From assembly GCA_002411515.1 (NCBI GenBank), contig DHTF01000054.1, forward strand, positions 1-16,328: DNA of 16,328 nucleotides, written 5' to 3'. The position numbers and the translations under genes were made by a program. Position 1 is the stretch's first letter, and each line of letters begins with the position of its first letter. This document shows, one piece after another, positions 6,190 to 12,766 of this stretch. Source of the stretch: Proteiniphilum sp. UBA5267 (lineage in GTDB: Bacteria > Bacteroidota > Bacteroidia > Bacteroidales > Dysgonomonadaceae). Under the pieces are notes generated by a model. That model was not told where the DNA came from, searched no databases, and was given only the letters and a program-made list of their open reading frames with translations.

Positions 6190-7066
6190 TGTCGCAGCCC
6201 CCGGGCTTTGTTTCACACGTCTGTTCGTTCACTTCAATCGGGGTGATTTTCCAGGGATCCTTTACGGCATGATGTGCCGATAGTTGTGCTATCCTTGCCT
6301 GTAAAGGTGTGATGTTGGAAGGTACATATTCGTTCCCCACGACAGACTTTTTGAACAACGTTTCATACCAGGTACAGGAGGCGGTGTATCTGCCGTAGTT
6401 GAGCTCCAGGTGATAGCCGTCCCTACAAAATGTATCTCCCAGAGAGCTTGTTCTCCCATTTTGAATGGCAGTACCCGAAGGAACAACGATGTGGATATCG
6501 TTTTCTGCTGCTGCCTGCTTTGCTGCTTCGATGATGGCATGGTACATGGTCATCTGATTGTTTTCGTAATTTGCAAAACCAGCGTGTGTAGAACTCTGTG
6601 CATAAGCCCAGGTTACGTGGAATATGATCTCCATCTCGGGGTTGACGGCATGTTGACGGGCAAATTTGATCAGTTCTGCCAGATAGGGGGAATAGCTGTT
6701 GTATTGCCCCGAAAGCGGACTTGACTGCTGAAATGAAACGTAATCCCAGGGCTCATCTGTTATGGCCTCTGCCAAACTGAAATTGGGTGTGACGGTTTTC
6801 TCGCCGGCAACAATTTTTCGATACGAATAGTTGGCCGCATTGTTCAGCGCATTGTTGTAATGTTTTTCCAGTGAACAACCGCCAATATACATGTTGCCGA
6901 TGATGAGGGTATCTCCGGAGGCTTCTGCCAAACCGTAAAGATAATGTTCAACGGCATCGTCTGAAAAACTGTTCCCGATGGCGAGCAGTTTAATTTGCTT
7001 CCCATACGCTATTGAGAAGGAGATACAAAGTGTGAGAAAGAGTAACCCAATTTTTTTTATTACCAT
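6167..7066 (-). CDS. DUF4886-type SGNH/GDSL-like secreted hydrolase
   Basis: This 299-residue protein starts with a signal peptide (about residues 1-22, K-K then a hydrophobic stretch ending S-I-A-Y-G). Mature sequence begins K-L-L-A-I-G-N-S-F-S, the DUF4886 variant of SGNH block I with probable nucleophile S33. I-G-G-C-S-L-E-K-H follows at 61-69, and D-G-Y-H-L at 216-220 supplies the probable catalytic Asp/His. Such Bacteroidetes proteins are thought to act on carbohydrate or ester substrates in the periplasm or at the surface; the substrate is unknown. The last 20 or so residues contain three cysteines and partly read through the 3' end of glpF on the opposite strand, suggesting a late extension. 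It has its own promoter at 7237-7267 and a long leader with a terminator-like hairpin. Confidence 0.82.
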   Translation of the reverse strand: MVIKKIGLLFLTLCISFSIAYGKQIKLLAIGNSFSDDAVEHYLYGLAEASGDTLIIGNMYIGGCSLEKHYNNALNNAANYSYRKIVAGEKTVTPNFSLAEAITDEPWDYVSFQQSSPLSGQYNSYSPYLAELIKFARQHAVNPEMEIIFHVTWAYAQSSTHAGFANYENNQMTMYHAIIEAAKQAAAENDIHIVVPSGTAIQNGRTSSLGDTFCRDGYHLELNYGRYTASCTWYETLFKKSVVGNEYVPSNITPLQARIAQLSAHHAVKDPWKITPIEVNEQTCETKPGGCDIRHKHCE

Positions 7067-7140
7067 GATGAATTATAATTTGTTTATGATCTTTAAAAAA
7101 TGTGGAAAGCCATGACCTGTTTTCCAAACTACTTTCCTCT

Positions 7141-7178
7141 AAAAAAAAGAGGACACCTCGATCGAGAAGTCCTCTTTT
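7141..7178 (-). terminator. Terminator-like hairpin in the leader of the DUF4886 gene
   Basis: On the minus strand, AAAAGAGGAC (7178-7169) pairs with GTCCTCTTTT (7154-7145), enclosing an inner palindrome CTCGATCGAG (7157-7166), and a run of eight T follows to 7141. This is a complete intrinsic terminator about 90 nt after the promoter and before the gene. It may be an attenuator or the 3' end of a small RNA. CCTCT at 7136-7140 can pair with AGAGG at 7148-7152 as a weak competing hairpin. Confidence 0.7.
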
Positions 7179-7236
7179 GTATTGGTTAACGTGATATCAG
7201 CATTAAGGTAAAAAAGATTGTTTTAGGTTATCGATA

Positions 7237-7267
7237 CAAAGATAGGCCTCATTTTTGAATGTGCAAA
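7237..7267 (-). promoter_or_regulatory. Minus-strand Bacteroidetes-type promoter upstream of the DUF4886 gene
   Basis: On the minus strand, TTTG (7267-7264), 19 nt, then TATCTTTG (7244-7237): a full consensus match. The start would be near 7233, giving a leader of about 165 nt before the ATG at 7066, with the terminator-like hairpin inside it. Confidence 0.7.
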
Positions 7268-7271
7268 ATAA

Positions 7272-7310
7272 AAAAACATATTATAAAACATAGTTTTTTA
7301 ATATGTTTTT
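7272..7310. repeat. AT-rich inverted repeat
   Basis: AAAAACATATT (7272-7282) and AATATGTTTTT (7300-7310) form an 11-bp stem. It lies just upstream of the minus-strand promoter. It could be a weak terminator of upstream minus-strand transcription or a regulatory site; AT richness makes chance more likely than for the other repeats. Confidence 0.4.
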
Positions 7311-7400
7311 AGTGCATAAAGGGTTCTTTTTTGTGGAGCCACTTCCCTGTCCGGGGATATCAGCAGTGAAAAAGTCCTGATATACAGAAGAAATAGCTTC

Positions 7401-7500
7401 TTGCTCGGATAATAGAAGGGTATTGGGTCGGTATTGGGTCGGTATCTCCTTGTTGATGAATGAGCCAAATATAAGGAATATAGGGAGAGATACCGAGCAA
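7401..7500. repeat. Inverted repeat with one arm split by a short direct-repeat array
   Basis: The right arm GAGATACCGAGCAA (7487-7500) is complementary in two pieces to the left: TTGCTCGG at 7401-7408 and TCGGTATCTC at 7439-7448. Removing 7409-7442 from the left would join these into one perfect 14-bp arm. The 34-bp interruption is flanked by CGG on both sides and contains the first 11-bp repeat array. A -7-like TATATTTG occurs on the minus strand inside the loop (7473-7466). Confidence 0.5.
7419..7445. repeat. 11-bp tandem repeat array, first
   Basis: Two perfect copies of GGTATTGGGTC (7419-7429, 7430-7440) are followed by a partial copy GGTAT (7441-7445). The unit shares its GGTA start and 11-bp length with the second array. 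The ORFs seen across it arise because 11 is not a multiple of three and stops are absent from the unit; no coding gene is supported. Confidence 0.85.
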
Positions 7501-7550
7501 GGTAGGGACTTGGTAGGGACTTGGTAGGAACATGGTAGGGACATGGTAGA
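7501..7550. repeat. 11-bp tandem repeat array, second
   Basis: Four and a half units: GGTAGGGACTT twice (7501-7522), GGTAGGAACAT (7523-7533), GGTAGGGACAT (7534-7544) and partial GGTAGA. The 11-bp period puts each GGTA on the same face of the helix, as expected for cooperative protein binding. The strand is rich in GG/GGG runs that could fold as a two-layer quadruplex. It sits between rpsO and the DUF4886 promoter. Confidence 0.88.
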
Positions 7551-7551
7551 A

Positions 7552-7599
7552 AGAAAGGCCGTCTCATTTTTTATGATGAGACGGCCTTTCTGGTTTTTT
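7552..7599 (+). terminator. Strong intrinsic terminator, stronger in the plus direction
   Basis: AGAAAGGCCGTCTCAT (7552-7567) and its exact complement (7576-7591) form a 16-bp perfect stem with an 8-nt loop, followed on the plus strand by GG and seven T. On the minus strand the tract after the stem is only TTCTACC-like, so it would serve rpsO less well, although the stem itself may still act as a 3' end. Confidence 0.85.
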
Positions 7600-7668
7600 T
7601 AGAAATAACCGACTTTGTTATGTGGCCAGTTTTTTCAGCCATTCCTGATCGGTTGTTTCTTGAGAAAA

Positions 7669-7938
7669 TTATTTTCTGATACCCAATTGTTTGATAATGG
7701 AGCGATACCGTTCAATATCAATTTCAATCAGGTAATCGAGTAAACGACGCCGTTTACCCACTAAAATTCTCAATGCTCTTTCCGTGTTATAATCTTTTTT
7801 GTTTGACTTCAGATGCTGAGTCAAATGCGAAATACGGTAGGAAAACAATGCTATCTGAGCTTCAGCTGAGCCAGTATCAGTGTTAGACTTTCCGTACTTG
7901 GCAAAGATTTCTTCCTTTTTGACAGAATCTAAATACAT
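7669..7938 (-). CDS. rpsO: Ribosomal protein S15
   Basis: This 89-residue protein of the small ribosomal subunit binds the central domain of 16S rRNA early in assembly and helps organise S6, S18 and S11. It has the full family length and its signatures: T-D-T-G-S-A-E-A-Q-I-A, then L-T-x-H-L-K-x-N-K-K-D, R-A-L-R-I-L-V-G-K-R-R-R-L-L-D-Y-L, and a C-terminal I-I-K-Q-L-G-I-R. It is monocistronic, with its own promoter (7979-8009) and a stable hairpin about 80 bp beyond its stop. S15 commonly autoregulates through its leader; the short leader here (about 37 nt) shows no clear structure. Confidence 0.98.
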   Translation of the reverse strand: MYLDSVKKEEIFAKYGKSNTDTGSAEAQIALFSYRISHLTQHLKSNKKDYNTERALRILVGKRRRLLDYLIEIDIERYRSIIKQLGIRK

Positions 7939-7978
7939 ACTTGTGTAAAATATTACGTGTAAAAATACTTTTGGGTTG

Positions 7979-8009
7979 CAAAGGTAGCACCAATTTTTCT
8001 AATTACAAA
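7979..8009 (-). promoter_or_regulatory. rpsO promoter
   Basis: On the minus strand, TTTG (8009-8006), 19 nt, then TACCTTTG (7986-7979). This is a textbook Bacteroidetes -33/-7 pair directly upstream of rpsO, with a start predicted near 7975. Confidence 0.75.
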
Positions 8010-8021
8010 CGGTTTCCCTTT

Positions 8022-9290
8022 TTATTTTCTCCTACGTAATTTGTCGCTCAACCTTTTAATGGCGTCATTGATCTGCTGATCGGGTTCAATTACGTTGTAT
8101 TCGCCCCAGAAATCAGAATCAAGAAAGTATTCCACCCGTTCGGCAATCACATCGGTAGAGCGGATGCGTTCATTGCGCGGAAATTTCACCACGTTGTCGT
8201 TATACCGGTCGGTAATGGCAATCTCCGACCCGATCACGTAATTGGTGGCAAAGAGTCCAAAAAAACGATTGGTCCACCTCACCCTGAACGAAACATCGGT
8301 GGAACTGTAATTAAAAAACCATTTCCCGTCATTTTCCAGATAGTTTACCACATATCGGGCTTCATTGACTTCGACGCGCATTTTAGCGGGCTTACGCCGG
8401 ATGAAGATGTTGGCTGCATCTTTTCGGTCTTCCACATTCATATTAAACTCCATGCGGGCAAAGGCGAGCGAGGCGGCATCCAGATAAATAGTCCCCCTGA
8501 AAAGGATATCTTCGATCGTGGATTGTGGTTTGAAAGTGATGATATAATGGGGTTTGTTGTTGATGTTGATCAATCCGTCGATGTGGAAGCTATACTCGGC
8601 AGCATCGGTGCCAAAGACAATTTCCGGATTCTTGGCAATATCGAGCATCAATGCATCACTGATACCCCCCTGGAATTTGAGCAACACCGTGTCACGGGGA
8701 GAAATATCGGTAGCCTTCCGTCCGATATATATCCTTGCCTGGTCATTGCTGTAAGAATGGTAAGATGCTTTGTACACATCCAGTACTGCCTCAACCAGTG
8801 AGATATAATTGGAGCCTTTCTTTACTGCCTCGCGATAGAAGGCAACCATCATGTTCGGGTCAGCAGCATAGTTCTCCGGAATTCGTTGTAGGGCCTCGCG
8901 CACCAGTTTGGTGCCGTCACCCGAAACCACAAGCAGTTCACTGAGTTCGATGGGGGACGGTGTCAGCGAGATGTGGTTGTTAGGATTGTCGATGAGCGTA
9001 AGCACCGGAATCTCCTTGTTTTCGTATCCGAGGTAGTGGATAATCAGTTGCATATTCCTTGAGGAAGCCGGCACCCGAATGGAGAAGTAGCCATCCTGGT
9101 TTGTGATGCTCGATACATTGGCCTGTTGTACGGTGATATTTGCATTGGGTAACGGTTCGCGGGTGTCGTTCCCATACACCCTGCCCCGAAGCAGATAGGT
9201 GCTGTCGACCTGTTGCTCCATATTTGCTGAGCATAATTCAGGAAGTGCAGCAAGGCTAAAGAAAAAGAATAGAATCAGTAAGTGTTTCAT
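8022..9290 (-). CDS. Secreted CarboxypepD_reg-like domain protein
   Basis: This 422-residue protein has a clear signal peptide (M-K-H-L-L-I-L-F-F-F-F-S... ending near S-A-N). A carboxypeptidase-regulatory-like beta-sandwich follows at about residues 33-115 (L-R-G-R-V-Y-G-N-D-T-R-E-P-L-P-N-A-N-I-T, then N-Q-D-G-Y-F-S-I). This is the same fold found at the N-terminus of SusC-type receptors, but no TonB-dependent barrel follows. The remaining 300 residues are a Bacteroidetes-specific region rich in beta-strands (L-V-R-E-A-L-Q-R-I-P-E-N-Y, A-F-Y-R-E, Y-I-G-R-K-A-T-D) with no recognised catalytic motif. It probably lives in the periplasm or at the outer membrane; its function is unknown. It is divergent from nadB across 195 bp. 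Confidence 0.8.
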   Translation of the reverse strand: MKHLLILFFFFSLAALPELCSANMEQQVDSTYLLRGRVYGNDTREPLPNANITVQQANVSSITNQDGYFSIRVPASSRNMQLIIHYLGYENKEIPVLTLIDNPNNHISLTPSPIELSELLVVSGDGTKLVREALQRIPENYAADPNMMVAFYREAVKKGSNYISLVEAVLDVYKASYHSYSNDQARIYIGRKATDISPRDTVLLKFQGGISDALMLDIAKNPEIVFGTDAAEYSFHIDGLININNKPHYIITFKPQSTIEDILFRGTIYLDAASLAFARMEFNMNVEDRKDAANIFIRRKPAKMRVEVNEARYVVNYLENDGKWFFNYSSTDVSFRVRWTNRFFGLFATNYVIGSEIAITDRYNDNVVKFPRNERIRSTDVIAERVEYFLDSDFWGEYNVIEPDQQINDAIKRLSDKLRRRK

Positions 9291-9330
9291 CTGATAAAAT
9301 GATGTTAAACAGTCTCTTCAGTTGATTATA

Positions 9331-9361
9331 CAAAGGAAAGCAAATACCCGGCATCTGCAAA
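9331..9361 (-). promoter_or_regulatory. Probable promoter of the CarboxypepD_reg-like gene
   Basis: On the minus strand, TTTG (9361-9358), 19 nt, then TTCCTTTG (9338-9331). This departs from TAnnTTTG only at the A. The start would be near 9327, leaving a leader of about 37 nt. Confidence 0.45.
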
Positions 9362-9448
9362 TAAAACCACACTTTTTAACAATGTTTATTTCCCCGGGGC
9401 TGGAATACAAAAATGGTCTATTCCTGCGAATAACCCTGAATTATTGCG

Positions 9449-9456
9449 TACATTTG
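9449..9456 (+). promoter_or_regulatory. -7 element of the nadB operon
   Basis: TACATTTG matches TAnnTTTG 29 nt before the nadB ATG. No TTTG lies at the usual -33 distance, so the promoter is weak or activator dependent. Confidence 0.4.
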
Positions 9457-9485
9457 CAGGGTAAATATACAAAACAAAAGAGAAA

Positions 9486-11066
9486 ATGGTCCGCAGATAT
9501 GATTTTCTGGTTATCGGCTCCGGCATTGCCGGGATGAGTTATGCCTTGAAAGTAGCAAAGCAGGGAAAAGTTGCCATCATCGCGAAAAATCCGCTGGAAG
9601 ATGCCAACACTTATTATGCACAAGGAGGAATAGCCTCGGTTACAAACCCATGGGATAATTTTGAAAAACATATTGCCGACACGCTCGATGCTGGAGGGGG
9701 ATTGTGTGATGTGCAGGTAGTGGAAAAGGTGGTGAAAGAGGCGCCTGCACAGATCAGGGAGCTGATCAGCTGGGGGGTCGATTTCGATAAGGATGAAAAA
9801 GGCAACTTCGATCTTCACCGCGAGGGAGGACACTCCGAATTTCGAATTCTGCATCACAAAGATAGTACCGGCGCCGAGATACAGGTGAGCCTGATCAACA
9901 CCATCCGCAATCATCCCAATATCGATGTCTATGATCATCATTTTGCCATCGAGATCCTCACACAGCACCATCTGGGGCAGGTGGTCACCCGCCATACACC
10001 CGGCATTGAATGTTATGGTGCCTATGTCCTCGATCAGAAAACAAACGACATCGAGACCTTCCTCGCCCGTGTGACCATGATGGCTACAGGTGGAATAGGA
10101 TCTGTATATCACACTACAACCAATCCGCTGGTGGCAACAGGCGATGGAATTGCCATGGTGGCGCGTGCAAAAGGAGAGATCAGAGGAATGGAGTTCGTGC
10201 AGTTCCATCCCACTGCATTATACCACCCCGGTGCTAGACCTTCGTTCCTTATTACCGAGGCAATGCGCGGTTTTGGCGGTATATTGAAGACGCTCGATGG
10301 AAAAGAATTCATGCACAAGTACGATGCACGCGGATCGCTTGCACCGCGCGATATTGTGGCACGTGCCATCGATACAGAAATGAAGGAACGGGGCGAAGAC
10401 CATGTCTATCTGGATGTGAGGCATAAGCCGGCGGAAGATATCAAAGAGCATTTCCCGGGTATCTATCAGAAGTGCCTTTCCTTTGGGATTGATATCACCC
10501 GGGAAATGATCCCGGTTGCTCCTGCTGCCCACTATCTGTGTGGAGGTATCAAGGTGAACCTCGATGGGGAGACCAGCATCGGACGACTATATGCCAATGG
10601 AGAGTGTGCTTGTACGGGATTGCACGGGGCAAATCGCCTGGCATCCAACTCACTGATTGAAGCAGTGGTGTTTGCGGATGCTGCCGCGAAACACTCGCTG
10701 CCTCTCTTTCGACAATATGCATTCAAAGAGGATATCCCGGCATGGAATGCCGAAGGAACCACCTTACCCGAGGAGATGGTGCTGATTACCCAAAGTTACA
10801 AGGAGGTGGGACAGTTGATGTCGGCTTACGTGGGCATCGTGCGTTCCGACCTTCGTTTGCAGCGTGCCATGGACCGGTTGAACATTCTTTTTCGGGAGAC
10901 GGAAGATTTCTTTCATCGCTCCGTTGTGTCGCGAGACATCTGTGAACTGCGTAACATCATTAAAGTGGGTTACATGGTCATCAAGCAGGCCATGGCGCGA
11001 AAAGAAAGCAGGGGACTTCATTACACAGTGGATTATCCATTGAAAGATCCCAATTCGGTGTTGTGA
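9486..11066 (+). CDS. nadB: L-aspartate oxidase
   Basis: This FAD enzyme oxidises L-aspartate to iminoaspartate, the first step of de novo NAD synthesis; in anaerobes fumarate can serve as electron acceptor. The length is 526 residues, normal for the family. The N-terminal dinucleotide fold has G-S-G-I-A-G at 11-16. The substrate-site segment H-R-E-G-G-H-S-E-F-R-I-L-H at 111-123 is present, followed by A-T-G-G-I-G-S-V-Y, Q-F-H-P-T-A-L-Y-H-P-G, and A-P-A-A-H-Y-L-C-G-G-I. The C-terminal helical domain ends with a H-Y-T-V-D-Y-P segment seen in NadB. The E-F-R-I-L-H variant separates it from succinate dehydrogenase flavoproteins. nadA and nadC are not adjacent; the gene instead overlaps folP by one base, suggesting a shared transcript. 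Confidence 0.96.
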   Translation: MVRRYDFLVIGSGIAGMSYALKVAKQGKVAIIAKNPLEDANTYYAQGGIASVTNPWDNFEKHIADTLDAGGGLCDVQVVEKVVKEAPAQIRELISWGVDFDKDEKGNFDLHREGGHSEFRILHHKDSTGAEIQVSLINTIRNHPNIDVYDHHFAIEILTQHHLGQVVTRHTPGIECYGAYVLDQKTNDIETFLARVTMMATGGIGSVYHTTTNPLVATGDGIAMVARAKGEIRGMEFVQFHPTALYHPGARPSFLITEAMRGFGGILKTLDGKEFMHKYDARGSLAPRDIVARAIDTEMKERGEDHVYLDVRHKPAEDIKEHFPGIYQKCLSFGIDITREMIPVAPAAHYLCGGIKVNLDGETSIGRLYANGECACTGLHGANRLASNSLIEAVVFADAAAKHSLPLFRQYAFKEDIPAWNAEGTTLPEEMVLITQSYKEVGQLMSAYVGIVRSDLRLQRAMDRLNILFRETEDFFHRSVVSRDICELRNIIKVGYMVIKQAMARKESRGLHYTVDYPLKDPNSVL

Positions 11067-11905
11067 TGAAAGCAATCAATATTCAGGGTCGATTGTTCGA
11101 TTTGTCGGTACCTCAAGTAATGGGTATCATCAACATCACGCCTGATTCATTTTTCGCAGCCAGCAGAAAGCAGGCCGACGAAGAGCTGATCGAACGATGC
11201 CGGCAGATCATCGATGAAGGGGGGAGCATGATCGATATCGGGGCACAGTCAACGACTCCTTCCTCCACCTTCCTCACGGCGAAAGAGGAAGCAGCAAGAT
11301 TAATGCCCGCGCTGAAGCTCATTCGAAACGAATTTCCGCATGCAATTCTGTCGGTTGATACCTTCTATGCCGATGTAGCCAAACAGGCTGTGGAGGAGTT
11401 TGGTGTAGACATCATCAACGACATTTCCGGCGGACAAATCGACGACCGCATGTTTCCCGTGGTGGCGCAGTTGCAGGTGCCTTATGTGCTGATGCACATG
11501 CGCGGGGTGCCACAGACCATGCAACAGTTGACCGATTACAATGATTTGATTCAGGATATCCTTTATTATTTCTCGGAGCGTAAGACCAAACTGAATCTTC
11601 TTGGTGTGAACGATGTGATGATCGATCCCGGTTTCGGCTTCAGCAAAACACTATCTCAGAACTACGAATTGATGGCTTTTCTGAAATATTTTCATATCTT
11701 TGAGGAGCCGATGCTGGTGGGTATCTCGCGAAAATCGATGATCTACAAGCTGCTTGGAAACTCAGCCGAGGAGAGTCTCAACGGTACTTCTGTCCTCAAT
11801 ACGGTTGCATTGCTTTCGGGTGCATCCATTTTGCGTGTTCACGATGTGAAAGAGGCCGTGGAGTGTGTAAAGATTGTGGACAGGATCACCCAATTCAATC
11901 AATAA
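11066..11905 (+). CDS. folP: Dihydropteroate synthase
   Basis: It condenses p-aminobenzoate with 6-hydroxymethyl-7,8-dihydropterin diphosphate in folate synthesis and is the target of sulfonamides. The ATG at 11066 overlaps the nadB TGA by one base and gives 279 residues; a GTG at 11063 is the alternative. TIM-barrel motifs are present: G-I-I-N-I-T-P-D-S-F-F (20-30), D-I-G-A-Q-S-T-T-P (57-65), S-V-D-T (96-99), I-I-N-D-I-S-G-G, V-L-M-H-M-R-G, I-D-P-G-F-G-F-S-K, G-I-S-R-K-S-M, and R-V-H-D-V near the end. The loop that usually reads S-T-R-P-G or S-S-R-P-G here reads S-T-T-P-S, losing the arginine. cdaA follows after 17 nt. Confidence 0.94.
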   Translation: MKAINIQGRLFDLSVPQVMGIINITPDSFFAASRKQADEELIERCRQIIDEGGSMIDIGAQSTTPSSTFLTAKEEAARLMPALKLIRNEFPHAILSVDTFYADVAKQAVEEFGVDIINDISGGQIDDRMFPVVAQLQVPYVLMHMRGVPQTMQQLTDYNDLIQDILYYFSERKTKLNLLGVNDVMIDPGFGFSKTLSQNYELMAFLKYFHIFEEPMLVGISRKSMIYKLLGNSAEESLNGTSVLNTVALLSGASILRVHDVKEAVECVKIVDRITQFNQ

Positions 11906-11922
11906 CCGGCACCTTATTGGAT

Positions 11923-12684
11923 ATGTTTGCACATTTCGGAATAAAAGATTTTATCGATGTCTTGCTGGTAGCGCTTCTGCTGTACTACCTGTTCAGGCTG
12001 GTCAAGATATCGGGCTTGCGTCCCCTTTTCATCGGAATAATGGTGTTCATGGTGATCTGGGTCCTGGTCTCGCGGGTCTTTAACATGGTGTTGCTTGGTT
12101 CCATCCTCGATCAGTTTGTGAGCGTCGGACTTTTTTTGCTGGTGATTCTCTTTCAGGATGAAATCAGGCGCTTTCTGATGTCGCTCGGCTCAAAAAAAGG
12201 ATGGAATTTTATCACTAAGCTTTTTTTTCCCAGTGAGAAGCAGAAGAAGGATACTTCGCACTTCACAGCTATCGTGCTGGCCTGCATGAATATGTCGAAA
12301 ACCAATACCGGAGCGCTCATCGCTATACAGGGTGATATTCATCTGGGCCTTTATGAACAGACCGGTGAAATTGTCAACGCCGATATATCTTCGCGTCTTA
12401 TCGAAAACATTTTCTTTAAAAACAGTCCGCTGCACGATGGCGCAATGATCATTGTGGGAGAAAAAGTAAAAGCCGCCGGATGCATCCTGCCCATCTCCCA
12501 GAATCCCAATATACCCTCCCACCTGGGATTAAGACACCGTGCCGGATTGGGCATATCACAGGAAACCGACGCGAAAGTAATCATTGTCTCCGAAGAGCGG
12601 GGCCGAATTTCATTTGCCTCACAGGGCAGGCTGAAAATGAATATCTCTCCCGAGGACCTTCAGCGATTGCTGATGGAGGAATAA
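11923..12684 (+). CDS. cdaA: Diadenylate cyclase CdaA-type
   Basis: This membrane enzyme makes cyclic di-AMP from two ATP. The ATG at 11923 gives 253 residues and starts just before the first membrane helix; the open frame extends upstream to 11863, but that part overlaps folP and is not family-like. Three hydrophobic helices span about residues 10-28, 33-52 and 54-78. The DAC domain follows, with G-A-L-I-A-I-Q, then S-P-L-H-D-G-A-M-I-I (the D-G-A motif), L-G-L-R-H-R-A-G-L-G (the R-H-R motif) and a closing V-S-E-E-R-G-R-I-S segment. All catalytic motifs are intact. It sits behind folP, as is common in Bacteroidetes; no CdaR regulator or GlmM gene accompanies it as in Firmicutes. Confidence 0.95.
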   Translation: MFAHFGIKDFIDVLLVALLLYYLFRLVKISGLRPLFIGIMVFMVIWVLVSRVFNMVLLGSILDQFVSVGLFLLVILFQDEIRRFLMSLGSKKGWNFITKLFFPSEKQKKDTSHFTAIVLACMNMSKTNTGALIAIQGDIHLGLYEQTGEIVNADISSRLIENIFFKNSPLHDGAMIIVGEKVKAAGCILPISQNPNIPSHLGLRHRAGLGISQETDAKVIIVSEERGRISFASQGRLKMNISPEDLQRLLMEE

Positions 12685-12766
12685 TACAATCCAATTCCCT
12701 TTTGCGGAAAAAGTCAGCCTGCATGCAGTTGTGATGGCTGTTATATGAAATAACGATGTCAGTAGC

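Noticed and set aside
7281..7567. Overlapping minus-strand open frames of 87 and 89 codons
   Set aside because: They run through the 11-bp tandem arrays and a terminator stem, give Pro/Tyr/Ser-repetitive peptides in more than one frame and match no family; best read as by-products of the repeats.
7601..7668. Short minus-strand frame ending Q-E-W-L-K-K-L-A-T after rpsO
   Set aside because: No start codon is available after an in-frame stop, and only about 16 codons remain, so it is not a supportable gene.
9441..10208. Minus-strand open frame of 255 codons opposite nadB
   Set aside because: It is antisense to clear NadB motifs and its His/Cys/Ile-rich product resembles no family.
11863..11922. 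Longer N-terminus for CdaA from 11863
   Set aside because: The extra 20 codons lie mostly inside folP and precede the normal first membrane helix; the ATG at 11923 fits the family.
12700..12731. Possible recF promoter: TTTG at 12701 and TGCAGTTG at 12724
   Set aside because: Spacing fits, but the -7 element has two mismatches to TAnnTTTG, so it was not listed as a feature.
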